Positions 1 through 7,996 of a stretch of 64,000 nucleotides of DNA are shown here, piece after piece. The notes beneath the pieces are model-generated. The model did no database searches. It was given only the letters and a program-made list of their open reading frames with translations, and was not told the DNA's origin. The translations under genes and the position numbers were made by a program. Source of the stretch: CAZNOG01 sp964574635 (lineage in GTDB: Bacteria; Bacteroidota; Bacteroidia; Flavobacteriales_D; Cryomorphaceae); NCBI GenBank assembly GCA_964574635.1, contig CAZNOG010000002.1, positions 186,001 to 250,000 on the forward strand, given 5' to 3'. The stretch's first letter is position 1; every line of letters starts with the position of its first letter.

Positions 1-2
1 TC

Positions 3-1007
3 TTGCGCACCCCAACAGATCCGCGCATCACCTTCGACGACGATCCGTTGCGCATGATGCGCGCGGTGCGATTCGCGACGGAACTCGACCTGACAATCGA
101 ACCCCGGGCGCTGAAAGCCATGAAGGAAATGGCGCCCCGCCTGAAAATCGTCTCGGCCGAACGCATCAGCGTGGAGCTGAATAAAATCATCATGTCGCCC
201 AAGCCGAGCGTGGGTTTCAAAATCATGTTCAATACCGGGCTGCTGCACGTGTTTTTTCCCGAAATGGCTGCACTGCAAGGGGTGGATAGCTGCCGCGGAA
301 TCCGCCACAAAGACAATTTCTACCACACCCTCGAAGTGCTCGACAACGTGGCGCGACACTCCGACAATTTGTGGTTGCGCTGGGCGGCCATCCTCCACGA
401 CATCGCCAAACCGGCGACGAAAAAATTCATTCCGGGACAGGGATGGACCTTCCACGGACACGAAGACAAGGGAGCGCGCATGGTGCCCAAAATCTTCAAA
501 AAACTGAAGCTGCCCCTCGACGCTAAAATGAAGTACGTGCAAAAGCTCGTGGCCTTGCACCTGCGTCCCATCGCGCTGACCAAGGAAGAAGCCACCGACT
601 CGGCGATACGGAGGTTGCTCTTCGACGCGGGCGACGACATAGACGACCTCATGTTGTTGTGCAAGTGCGACATCACCTCCAAAAACGAGGCGAGGGTAAA
701 ACGGTATTTGGAAAACTACGAAAAGGTGCTGGTGAAACTCGCGGAAGTCGAGGAAAAAGACCGCATCCGCAATTGGCAGCCGCCCATATCGGGAGAGGAA
801 ATCATGGAAACCTTCGGACTGCCCCCTTCCAAACCGGTGGGTGAAATAAAAACCGCCATCAAAAACGCCATCCTTGACGGCGACATTGCCAACGACCACG
901 AGGAGGCCTTCGCATTCATGATCCGGAAGGGAAAAGAACTGGGTTTGCAACCCGTGCAACACGGGCAATCGAAGGAGATCGACGAAACCAAGGGCAACGG
1001 GCATTGA
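3..1007 (+). CDS. cca: CCA tRNA nucleotidyltransferase, 5'-truncated by the window edge
   Basis: The frame is open from the left edge, so the N-terminal nucleotidyltransferase core with its GGxVRD and DxD motifs lies outside; 334 codons are visible. The visible part starts with the conserved class II stretch DDDPLRMMRAVRFA (about visible residues 12-25), then the helical neck/body, then an HD domain with LHDIAKP near residues 131-137, as in bacterial CCA enzymes that carry an extra HD phosphohydrolase domain. The enzyme adds or repairs the 3' CCA of tRNAs in the cytoplasm; the tRNA-His in this window has no encoded CCA, which fits a need for it. It converges on egtD with only 12 bp between the two stop codons. 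Poly(A) polymerase is the main alternative, less likely given the HD domain. Confidence 0.93.
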   Translation: MRTPTDPRITFDDDPLRMMRAVRFATELDLTIEPRALKAMKEMAPRLKIVSAERISVELNKIIMSPKPSVGFKIMFNTGLLHVFFPEMAALQGVDSCRGIRHKDNFYHTLEVLDNVARHSDNLWLRWAAILHDIAKPATKKFIPGQGWTFHGHEDKGARMVPKIFKKLKLPLDAKMKYVQKLVALHLRPIALTKEEATDSAIRRLLFDAGDDIDDLMLLCKCDITSKNEARVKRYLENYEKVLVKLAEVEEKDRIRNWQPPISGEEIMETFGLPPSKPVGEIKTAIKNAILDGDIANDHEEAFAFMIRKGKELGLQPVQHGQSKEIDETKGNGH

Positions 1008-1019
1008 CCCGTCGGGGGA

Positions 1020-1964
1020 TCAATTCCCCTTTTTCAAAAGCGTGTTGACGTAGTACCGTCGACAATCGAAAAAATGTTCCACCACGGTAAAGCCCGCATC
1101 ACCGGTCAATTTCTCGATTTGGGGGATGCTGAATTTCCGGCTCACTTCCGTGTGGATGGTCTCTCCGTTCTCAAAGTGGATGTCCACATTTCCCGCGCCG
1201 ATGTGCACGGTTTGCTCTTTAAGGCTCACGAGGTAGCTCCGCGCCGTGCCGTCGTCGGGATCGTAGAGGGCATAGTGATCGAAGGCTTCGATTTGGAAGT
1301 TGGCGTCCAACTCCCTGTTGGCGCGCGTGAGTAAATTCAGGTTGAAAGATTTGGTGATTCCGGCGGGGTCGTCGTAGGCGCGGAGGATGGTCTTGGGGTT
1401 CTTGCGCAAATCAAACCCGATCAACACCTGATCTCCATCGCGGAGGGATTGGTGCAAACTATTCAAAAACACTTCGGTTTGCCCGTTTCGGAAATTTCCG
1501 ATGCTCGAACCGATGAACAAGACCAGCTTCGGGTTTTTGGAACTGTGGTTGATGTTCTCGATGGCCGCGAAGTAGTCGGAGTGCATGGGCAACACCTCCA
1601 ACTCGGGGAAACGGTTATGGATGTCTTCTTCGAGGATGTTGAGCACGTTGTCGGAAATGTCGATGGGCACGTATCTGAAGGTAGAACCGGCTTCGAGCAG
1701 CCTCTCGATGAGTCTCTTTGTTTTGAAGCCGTCGCCCGCGCCGAACTCCACCAATTCGAATTTTCGGTGATCCATGGACAGCGCTTTGAGGATGTCGCCC
1801 GCACGGGTGGAAAAAATCTCGTATTCGCTGTCGGTGAGATAGTACTCGGGCATTTTCATAATCTCTTGGAAGATAGCGTCTCCCTTGAAATCATAAAAGT
1901 ATTTGGACGATACAGTTTTCGGTTGGGATTGGAGTCCCTTTACAAAGTCTTCGAGGAAATTCAT
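1020..1964 (-). CDS. egtD: L-histidine N-alpha-methyltransferase (EgtD family)
   Basis: This 314-residue protein would trimethylate histidine to hercynine with S-adenosylmethionine, the first step of ergothioneine-type biosynthesis. The N-terminus carries the family's PKTVSSKYFYDFKG and MPEYYLTDSEYEIF stretches, followed by the SAM-binding motif LVEFGAGDG near residue 78 and GSSIGNF further on. The frame is open far upstream into egtB, but that part is a shadow of egtB; the ATG at 1964, giving MNFLEDF, lies 17 bp after the egtB stop and starts where family members start. It forms an operon with egtB upstream. Other members of the DUF2260-like methyltransferase group exist, but the adjacent EgtB makes the hercynine role likely. 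Confidence 0.9.
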   Translation of the reverse strand: MNFLEDFVKGLQSQPKTVSSKYFYDFKGDAIFQEIMKMPEYYLTDSEYEIFSTRAGDILKALSMDHRKFELVEFGAGDGFKTKRLIERLLEAGSTFRYVPIDISDNVLNILEEDIHNRFPELEVLPMHSDYFAAIENINHSSKNPKLVLFIGSSIGNFRNGQTEVFLNSLHQSLRDGDQVLIGFDLRKNPKTILRAYDDPAGITKSFNLNLLTRANRELDANFQIEAFDHYALYDPDDGTARSYLVSLKEQTVHIGAGNVDIHFENGETIHTEVSRKFSIPQIEKLTGDAGFTVVEHFFDCRRYYVNTLLKKGN

Positions 1965-1981
1965 TTTCAGGTCTATGAGCT

Positions 1982-3178
1982 TTACCTTACGAGCCGGATG
2001 CCGGTAAGTTGCCATCGATAAGGCGGATGGAAAAAATTGCGGTAGGTCGATCTCACTTGTTCGGGCGCCGTGGCCCGCGATGCACCGCGGAGAACCATCT
2101 GGTTCACCATGAATTTTCCATTGTATTCTCCCAAGGCTCCGGGTGCCTTTCGATAACCGGGATAGGGCAAGTACGCCGAACCGGTCCACTCCCAACATTG
2201 CCCGTAGTCGAAAAACCGTGAAGCGGCTTCCCACTCGAACTCCGTGGGCAGGCGCATACCCTTCCAAGAGGCGAAGGCCGCGGCTTCGTAAAAACTGATG
2301 TGGAGAAGCACTTCGTCGGGATTGACTTCCCGCTCCCCGCCGAGGGTGTAACGCAGGTACCGGCCGTCTTTCTCGTGCATATACAACGGCATCTCGATGC
2401 CGTTGTTGCGAATCCAATCCCAGGCGTCGGAGTGCCAATGCCCGTGATGCCGGTACCCGCCGTCTTCGATGAATTCCAAGTACTCGCCGAACAGCACCGG
2501 CCTGGAAGCGATTTCGAATTCTTGGAGATACTGTTTGTGCCGGGCGAATTCGTTGTCGAACTTGAACGTGGCGTCATCCGTGGCGCCGATTTCGTACACG
2601 CCCTCGCCTACCGAGATCCAGCGCAGCGCGGGGTCGGGCGGCTCCACGCGGTCGATGGTTTCGCTTTGGCGGTACACCGGCGAGAAGGGTTGGTGGCCCA
2701 AGATGTATTTGATGTCGGTGAGCATGAGCTCCGCGTGTTGCATTTCGTGCTGCAGCCCCACCTCCACCACGCGGTGGATATCGTCAGAAAATGGCACGGT
2801 GGTGAGCAAAGCTTCCATGGCTTCGTCGACGTGGGCGCGGTAAGACAGGATTTCCGACACGGGGGGTCGGGTCATCAATCCGCGCCGGGGACGGTTCACC
2901 CGTTCGCCGACGGATTCGTAATAGCTGTTGAACAAAAAGCCGTAACGGGAATCGAATTCACGGTAACCGGGCAAATGCACTTTGAGCAGAAACGTTTCGA
3001 AAAACCACGATGTATGAGCCAAGTGCCACTTGGGTGGGGACACGTGAAGGGCCGGCTGGACCACCTGGTCTTCGGGGTTCAGCGGTCGAGCGATCTCCTC
3101 GCTGCGGCGGCGAACCTGCTTGTATCGGATGTGCACGTCTTCCGCACGGGGATCGACGCGGTGTTTGGTTTCGATCAT
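1982..3178 (-). CDS. egtB: EgtB-type sulfoxide synthase (DinB-like plus FGE-sulfatase domains)
   Basis: A 398-residue non-haem iron enzyme expected to join hercynine to a thiol (cysteine or gamma-glutamylcysteine) with oxygen. The N-terminal DinB-like helical domain has the iron ligands in HLAHTSWFFE (residues 52-61) and HEMQHAEL (144-151); the C-terminal FGE-sulfatase fold runs from about residue 185 to the end, with the typical MRLPTEFEWEAA and WEWTGSAYLPYPGY stretches. The frame can start at a GTG at 3187, but the ATG at 3178 (MIETKHRV) is preferred. No egtC amidohydrolase or egtE/egtA lies nearby, so the thiol may be cysteine itself, as in some two-gene systems; that is inference. The gene reads straight into egtD. 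Confidence 0.9.
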   Translation of the reverse strand: MIETKHRVDPRAEDVHIRYKQVRRRSEEIARPLNPEDQVVQPALHVSPPKWHLAHTSWFFETFLLKVHLPGYREFDSRYGFLFNSYYESVGERVNRPRRGLMTRPPVSEILSYRAHVDEAMEALLTTVPFSDDIHRVVEVGLQHEMQHAELMLTDIKYILGHQPFSPVYRQSETIDRVEPPDPALRWISVGEGVYEIGATDDATFKFDNEFARHKQYLQEFEIASRPVLFGEYLEFIEDGGYRHHGHWHSDAWDWIRNNGIEMPLYMHEKDGRYLRYTLGGEREVNPDEVLLHISFYEAAAFASWKGMRLPTEFEWEAASRFFDYGQCWEWTGSAYLPYPGYRKAPGALGEYNGKFMVNQMVLRGASRATAPEQVRSTYRNFFHPPYRWQLTGIRLVR

Positions 3179-3187
3179 AAGTCTCAC

Positions 3188-3434
3188 TGTTGTTTCATGG
3201 ATAATCTATGCGAGTGTCGATTGTGGAAGGCCTGGAGCACATAAAGGGACGTGACGTTTCACCCACAAAAACCCAAATCACTCCGAACGTCACCGCTCTC
3301 TGCGGTGTTCCGAAAGTGATAACCGGTTCGCACGGGGTGATGTTTGAACGGTGTGAAAAATTGCCGGGCATCCCACGTGGCACTCGGCTCTCGTCGCGAT
3401 GAGGCGAATTTCGTACTGCTTGTGATCGCGGCGA
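3188..3434. other. Intergenic region upstream of egtB
   Basis: The 250 bp between the type IX-sorted protein and egtB hold a small hairpin (CACCGC/GCGGTG, 3291-3307) and one copy of the recurrent word CACCCACAAAAACCC (3260-3274). On the minus strand the hairpin is followed by the T-rich complement of that word, so this could end the upstream transcript; no long T-run is present. No small gene was recognised. Confidence 0.4.
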
Positions 3435-4676
3435 TCAATGCGCGATCAATACTTTTTCCGTGTGGATGTCGAGACCGCCGCGGATGGTCATCAGGTGCAT
3501 GCCCTCATCCAGGCGGCCCATGATGCGGAAGGTGCCGTCTTCGGGGATGGGCACGTTCAGGCGCACGCGGCCCTGTAGGTCGTAGACGTCCATGACGTAA
3601 TGCACGTTTTCTTTGAGGCCGTCGCACTTCCAGATGGATCCGACGGTGTAGGGATTTGCGTAATAGCAGCGGATGCGCGAGTCGTAAAATTCGGCCAAGT
3701 CCTTCTTGGACCAATAATTCACTTGTTTTTCCACCGGCACCCATTGGTTGTTGTTCCACACGCTCGTGGTGGTCGAATCCGGGTTGCCGATATCGTTCAC
3801 CGTAATTCCCCTGAGGTTCACCTCGTTACCGACATTGGCGCGAATCGGCAAGGGTTCGAACTGCATGTTGCGGTTGTCGTGCATGCCCGGTTCGGTCGTT
3901 TCGATTTCTTTCCACACGGAGTTGTTTCCGTCCCACGTGGCCAAAACTTTGTCCACGAGATTGTGCGCATCGTCGTAGATGTACTTCTCGTGGAGTTTGT
4001 TCACCCACGTTTCGGTAGCGGGCTCCCACACCTGAAGGAGCTCCGATTCCAAATCGGCGTTTTCGTTGTAGGTGAGCAAGCGGCGCGTGGTGGGCACCCA
4101 AACCAATTCGGTGGAGCCCGAGTCTGAAAGGTAATTGGTTTCGGAGAGCAGCACTCGGGCGGCGTTGTACTCAAACACGCTCAAATCGATGGCGTTCCAT
4201 GCCTCGCTCTCCCAATTTTGTCCGGTGATGGTTTCGAGTAAGCCCTGGGAATTGTAGTCGTACAGCTCCCGCCCGTTCCGGAAATATTCACCTTGATCGC
4301 GATGCCACGATTCGAACATCTTGGCCGACAAGCGATCGTTGGCGTCGTACTCGTACAAGGTGCGCGACTCCTCTTCCCACCCGGCGAATTTCTCCCACTT
4401 GGAGGTGGTCATTTGTGTGCGCATGCCGTTGGGACAGTACCTGTACACGTGCCGGCCGGTGGGAAGCCAAACTTGGGAGTCGACCGCTTTATTGAAAATG
4501 TAAGAAGAATCCAATACGTACGATCCACGGAGCGGATCCGGCTTCAGGGTTCGCAATCCGTACTCGTTGAGGTAATTCCACCCGAAAGGCGCTCCGCGCT
4601 CGCCCGATTGCGCCAATGCATTGCCCGTCAGAGCCATGGCGAAGACGAATAGGACGATATTGATTTTCCGGGGCAC
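3435..4676 (-). CDS. Secreted protein with YD-like repeats and a type IX secretion C-terminus
   Basis: A 413-residue protein starting at a GTG, with a signal peptide (residues 1-22, ending NALAQ). The middle (about 100-290) holds repeats of roughly 45-50 residues with patterns such as LYEYDAND, LYDYNSQG, LLTYNENA and YIYDDAHN, each followed by a tryptophan-rich segment, resembling YD/RHS-type repeats in Bacteroidota surface proteins. The last 80 residues (VYDLQGRVRL to HTEKVLIAH) look like a type A C-terminal sorting domain of the type IX secretion system, so the protein is probably exported across the outer membrane and anchored or released. Enzymatic function is not recognisable. It is a separate minus-strand unit between egtB and a protease. 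Confidence 0.7.
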   Translation of the reverse strand: MPRKINIVLFVFAMALTGNALAQSGERGAPFGWNYLNEYGLRTLKPDPLRGSYVLDSSYIFNKAVDSQVWLPTGRHVYRYCPNGMRTQMTTSKWEKFAGWEEESRTLYEYDANDRLSAKMFESWHRDQGEYFRNGRELYDYNSQGLLETITGQNWESEAWNAIDLSVFEYNAARVLLSETNYLSDSGSTELVWVPTTRRLLTYNENADLESELLQVWEPATETWVNKLHEKYIYDDAHNLVDKVLATWDGNNSVWKEIETTEPGMHDNRNMQFEPLPIRANVGNEVNLRGITVNDIGNPDSTTTSVWNNNQWVPVEKQVNYWSKKDLAEFYDSRIRCYYANPYTVGSIWKCDGLKENVHYVMDVYDLQGRVRLNVPIPEDGTFRIMGRLDEGMHLMTIRGGLDIHTEKVLIAH

Positions 4677-4747
4677 GGGAAAAGGAATTTTGCACTCTAA
4701 AAGTAGTCATTGATCGTCGGGAAAACAAGCGGAAAGGAATCAAAGAA

Positions 4748-4768
4748 GTGCAAAAAGAGAATTTGCAC
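4748..4768. promoter_or_regulatory. Inverted repeat GTGCAAA-N7-TTTGCAC
   Basis: A perfect 7-bp inverted repeat with a 7-nt spacer lies about 70 bp upstream of the GTG start of the type IX-sorted protein gene. A related TTTTGCAC sits nearer the gene at about 4689. It may be a protein-binding site or a weak hairpin; no regulator can be named. Confidence 0.3.
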
Positions 4769-4832
4769 GTGTGGGTTGGGGCGTTCTCGCCCGGCAAAAT
4801 TCCGCGTCCCGTTCGGCACGCCGAATGCGCAC

Positions 4833-4861
4833 AAAAAAACCCCATCCGCGTGCGGATGGGG
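4833..4861 (-). terminator. Rho-independent terminator of the S8 protease gene
   Basis: CCCCATCCGC (4840-4849) pairs perfectly with GCGGATGGGG (4852-4861), and on the minus strand the stem is followed by seven T (A-run 4833-4839). It lies 36 bp after the protease stop codon, in the right orientation to end its transcript. Confidence 0.88.
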
Positions 4862-4897
4862 TTGGATTCGTATAAGTTCGTGCGCGGCGCGTGCCGG

Positions 4898-6457
4898 TCA
4901 AAGGGCTTTTTCCACCGCATTGGCCGCCGAAACCATTCTGGGGTTGGCAAGCACTTTTTTCAAGGGCACCTTTTCGCCGCCCACGCGCACTTTCAGGTTT
5001 TTCAGGTCATTGCCCGATTTCAGGATGACTTTCTTTACTTTTTTGGCCGACCATTCGGGGCGAAGCCCGCGCAAGAGAGTCGCCACACCCGATACCACGG
5101 GCGCCGCCATACTGGTACCGGAAAAGGAATTCACCTCTCCCTCGGGCACCAAACTCAGGATGTCGACGCCGGGAGCCATGATGTCCACCGATTTTCGGCC
5201 GTAGTTCGAGAAGCTGGCCAAAACGGTTGAGTCGGCGTAGGTTCCCGCCGCAGCCACGGTGATCACGTGCTTTGCGGTTTTCTTTTTCCCCAGCGTTCCG
5301 TCGGGGTAGTTCTGGTGCACGTCGTTGTTGGATGCGTCGTTTCCGGCGGCGTGCACGACCAGCACGTCGTGATCACCGGCGTAGCGAATGGCGTCTTCCA
5401 CCAAGTGGTTGTCGGGCGAAAAAGACTTCCCGAAACTCATGTTGATCACCTTGGCGCCGTTGTCCACCGCGTAGCGTATGCCGTTGGCGATATCTTGGTC
5501 GTACTCGTCTCCGTCGGGCACAGCGCGGATGGGCATGATAATGGCGTTTGAAGCCACTCCGTTCACCCCTATTCCGTTGTCTCTCACCGCGCCGATAATT
5601 CCCGCCACATGCGTGCCGTGGCCGGGGTCTTCCGCCCACACCATGTGGTTGCCGTAGGCGATGCCCTTCTCCGCCGCTTCTTTTTCATTCACGATTCCCC
5701 TCGGGTCAAAATCCAAATTGAAGTGGTGGTTCAACCGGCTGTCGAAGTATTCTTCCGCCCTTTCCAAATAATCCGACACGCCCTGGGTTTTGAAATACAC
5801 CAACAGGTCGCGCACTTGGGCTTCTTCCTCATCAGCGGGCTCGTACTCGGTGAGCATTTCGATGGTCAGCGTGTCCCGGCCCAATTTCTCCCGCATAAAC
5901 GCTTCCGCGCCGGCGTACATCCCCACGATTTGCGAAAACTCGGCAAACTCGTTTTTCACCTCTTCGGCTTCCTCCTCATACGCAGTCTTGTAGGTCAGGT
6001 ACTTCTCGTATTCCGCCCGTTCATTCCCGCTCAGCTGCGCGGCGTCCACACCCTCGAATCTCTCGGCGTACTTTCGGTACAATCGGGTGATTTCCATAGT
6101 CTCCCCTTTCACGTTCTCTCCGTCGGGATTTCCGAGGTAATTCCATCCGTTTACGTCGTCCACGTATCCGTTTCCGTCGTCGTCCACCCCGTTGTCGGGT
6201 ATTTCACCCTCATTGGTCCAGATGCGGCCGGCAAAATCGGGGTGCGAAATGTCCACACCGTCGTCTATCACCGCAACAATCACAGGTTGAAGGGTTTTCC
6301 CTTCCAAAAGTATGTACGCGGCATTGACCTCCGCGCCAATCGTCGATTCCGTCGAAAAATCGTTGTTGAACCAATCGGTTTTCAACTGCGCTCCAGCCAT
6401 CAGCGGCGCCGAAAGCAGCACCACGGGCAGGAGTCGTTTCAAAAAATTCAGTCTCAT
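4898..6457 (-). CDS. Subtilisin-like serine protease (S8 family), secreted
   Basis: 519 residues with a signal peptide (MRLNFLKRLLPVVLL, cleavage near AGAQ, residue 24). The S8 triad is readable: Asp65 in VAVIDDGVD, His283 in GHGTHVAG and Ser449 in FSGTSMAAP, with the oxyanion Asn373 in HAAGN. An EF-like acidic loop (DDDGNGYVDDVNGWN, residues 92-106) follows Asp65. Between Asp and His lies an insertion of about 165 highly charged, helical-looking residues (110-275), long compared with plain subtilases but seen in Bacteroidota S8 proteins. There is no type IX C-terminal domain. The start was set at the ATG at 6457 because it opens directly into a signal peptide; the frame extends 22 codons further up. 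It probably degrades protein in the periplasm or outside. Confidence 0.9.
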   Translation of the reverse strand: MRLNFLKRLLPVVLLSAPLMAGAQLKTDWFNNDFSTESTIGAEVNAAYILLEGKTLQPVIVAVIDDGVDISHPDFAGRIWTNEGEIPDNGVDDDGNGYVDDVNGWNYLGNPDGENVKGETMEITRLYRKYAERFEGVDAAQLSGNERAEYEKYLTYKTAYEEEAEEVKNEFAEFSQIVGMYAGAEAFMREKLGRDTLTIEMLTEYEPADEEEAQVRDLLVYFKTQGVSDYLERAEEYFDSRLNHHFNLDFDPRGIVNEKEAAEKGIAYGNHMVWAEDPGHGTHVAGIIGAVRDNGIGVNGVASNAIIMPIRAVPDGDEYDQDIANGIRYAVDNGAKVINMSFGKSFSPDNHLVEDAIRYAGDHDVLVVHAAGNDASNNDVHQNYPDGTLGKKKTAKHVITVAAAGTYADSTVLASFSNYGRKSVDIMAPGVDILSLVPEGEVNSFSGTSMAAPVVSGVATLLRGLRPEWSAKKVKKVILKSGNDLKNLKVRVGGEKVPLKKVLANPRMVSAANAVEKAL

Positions 6458-6596
6458 AAGTCCGTAAAACAAGGGTTTAATAAAGATACAAAGGTCGCCT
6501 AATCCGTCTAATTCAAAGCCCAAAACTTGTTAAGGCTCAACGGAAAAATGCCCATTTCCTCGGAGTGTGAATCCGTTTCGGGTGAGATGCCGTGCC

Positions 6597-6727
6597 CCTT
6601 CGGGTCGGGCTTCCGGCTCTATCTCTCCCGTCGCCGATCGCGTTTTCGTAGCGGGGGCAGGAGCTTCCAAGGTCGCTCTGCCCCCGCAACGAAAAACGAC
6701 GTCGCCGCCGGGCGAGGATGCCGCCTG
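6597..6727 (-). ncRNA. Structured interspersed element, copy 1
   Basis: Read on the minus strand it begins with AGGC-GGCATCC and ends GATAGA-GCCGGAAGCCCGACCCG, the two conserved ends shared with five other elements of the window. Between them lie a helix (TCGCCC with GGGAGA) and the inner hairpin GGGGGCAG-AGCGACC...GCTCCTGCCCCC (6651-6687). It is 131 bp long and sits between the S8 protease and doxX, in the direction of both genes. It fills most of the 340-bp gap; no protein gene was recognised there. It may be a Flavo-1-type RNA (unchecked). Confidence 0.6.
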
Positions 6728-6798
6728 CATCCCTCACGGAACCGGTCTCGAGGTGACACCGCCGTCCAGGGGCGAGAATTCGACTTGTCCCGAAAAAT

Positions 6799-7218
6799 TT
6801 ACCTCGACGACTTTCCGTCCACCGAGTACTTGCCCGCACCGGCGAGAAGCAGCGTGAGGTAAATCACGATATACATGTAGCCTTTTTCCTGCACCGTCAA
6901 GGGGTCGGCCGCGTGATATCCGAAGGTGGCCACGGACATGGCGATGATCAGGGGGATGGCCGCCAACCGGGTAAACCACCCGAAGGTGATGAGCAGGGAA
7001 CAGATGATCTCGGCGAAGATGACCAGCGCCAGACTCGCCGCCGGCCCCACGCCCAGAGGATCGAAAAATTTTGTTGATGATTCGGACCACCCCATGATTT
7101 TGGGGTATCCGTGCAAGGCGATCATGGACAATGAAGCGCCAACGCGAAGCACAAGCAAGCCGAGACTTACATTGCCTTGTCGCGACGTTTGTTTCAGTTT
7201 TTTCAGCATACGTTTCAT
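6799..7218 (-). CDS. DoxX family membrane protein
   Basis: 139 residues with four hydrophobic segments (about 18-36, 58-78, 82-100 and 114-128), the usual DoxX/DoxD layout, including the family-like LRVGASLSMIALHGYPKI and FAEIICSLLITFG stretches. DoxX proteins are small inner-membrane proteins linked in other bacteria to thiol/redox homeostasis and oxidoreductase complexes; the specific partner here is unknown. A promoter of the Bacteroidota type lies 16 bp upstream. It is separated from the S8 protease downstream by structured element copy 1 and is divergent from the EamA gene. Confidence 0.82.
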   Translation of the reverse strand: MKRMLKKLKQTSRQGNVSLGLLVLRVGASLSMIALHGYPKIMGWSESSTKFFDPLGVGPAASLALVIFAEIICSLLITFGWFTRLAAIPLIIAMSVATFGYHAADPLTVQEKGYMYIVIYLTLLLAGAGKYSVDGKSSR

Positions 7219-7234
7219 TTTGCCAAATTCGCCG

Positions 7235-7242
7235 CAAAGATA
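7235..7242 (-). promoter_or_regulatory. -7 box TATCTTTG upstream of doxX
   Basis: The minus strand reads TATCTTTG, matching the Bacteroidota -7 consensus TANNTTTG, 16 bp before the doxX ATG, giving a leader of about 10 nt. Confidence 0.6.
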
Positions 7243-7394
7243 CGGCTCTCAAGCGACAGCCCGGCTCAAACCGTGGAGTCTCAGTCCGATTTACGACGAA
7301 TGCGAAATTCTTGTATACCGACCTTACCTTATCTTCGCCCATTGGATTATTCGCCTTCACACGCCCGATTTTCGTAGAATCAAACACCACAGCC

Positions 7395-7817
7395 ATGCAT
7401 TGGATATTGCTCGCACTTCTCACCGCGTCGTTTTACGCATTGTACAATGTATTCATCAAGATCGCCTCCGGCCACATCAACGGCTTGGTCGGTGCCGTCA
7501 TTCTCCAGATCGTCGCCGTGCTGCTGGGCTCGGTACTGCTGTTGGGGCGCTGGTGGAAAGGCGATTCCCTTCAAGTCACCACCGAAGGAATAAAATGGGC
7601 CGTCTTGGCCGGCGTGTTCGTGGGCCTCGCGGAGATCGCTTCGTTCTTCGTGTTTTCAAAAGGCGTTCCCGCCTCGACGGGCATCGCGGTCATTATTGGC
7701 GGTTCCGTCGCTTTCGGCGGCATCATCGGGTATTTCTTCCTGAAGGAGCAGATGAATTTCGGCCATCTCGCGGGCATCGCCCTGGTCGTAGCCGGCATCT
7801 ATCTTCTGTCCCGGTGA
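7395..7817 (+). CDS. EamA/DMT-family small membrane protein
   Basis: 140 residues with one EamA unit: hydrophobic segments at about 3-22, 31-50, 66-88, 96-113 and 121-138, and the typical end GYFFLKEQMNFGHLAGIALVVAGIYLL. Most drug/metabolite transporters have two EamA units (about 300 residues); the single unit suggests it acts as a homodimer, as in small multidrug-resistance-like proteins. Substrate unknown. The ATG at 7395 is chosen because the longer open frame before it has no membrane-protein character and overlaps doxX. Divergent from doxX. Confidence 0.8.
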   Translation: MHWILLALLTASFYALYNVFIKIASGHINGLVGAVILQIVAVLLGSVLLLGRWWKGDSLQVTTEGIKWAVLAGVFVGLAEIASFFVFSKGVPASTGIAVIIGGSVAFGGIIGYFFLKEQMNFGHLAGIALVVAGIYLLSR

Positions 7818-7930
7818 CCCACATCCGGATTAAGCGCCGATCGTGATCGGGCCATTCATCCGTGCGCGGCGGGACGTACCGCCATCGGGCATTTTCCAAC
7901 CGGAAAACAAGGTATTCCCCGTCTACTTTC

Positions 7931-7938
7931 TACCTTTG
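7931..7938 (+). promoter_or_regulatory. -7 box TACCTTTG upstream of pncB
   Basis: TACCTTTG fits the TANNTTTG consensus, 58 bp before the pncB ATG, and is the likely start point for the pncB-pncA transcript. Confidence 0.6.
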
Positions 7939-7996
7939 GTACTTCCTCGCCCTCGCGGTGGAAAGCCGCCCCGGGAATAAACCAAAGAAAGCGGAC

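Noticed and set aside
2300..3244. Plus-strand open frame opposite egtB
   Set aside because: Shadow of a gene with complete EgtB motifs on the other strand.
6527..6862. Small open frames on both strands over the first structured element
   Set aside because: Arginine/serine/proline-rich products caused by GC-rich hairpins; no signal of a protein.
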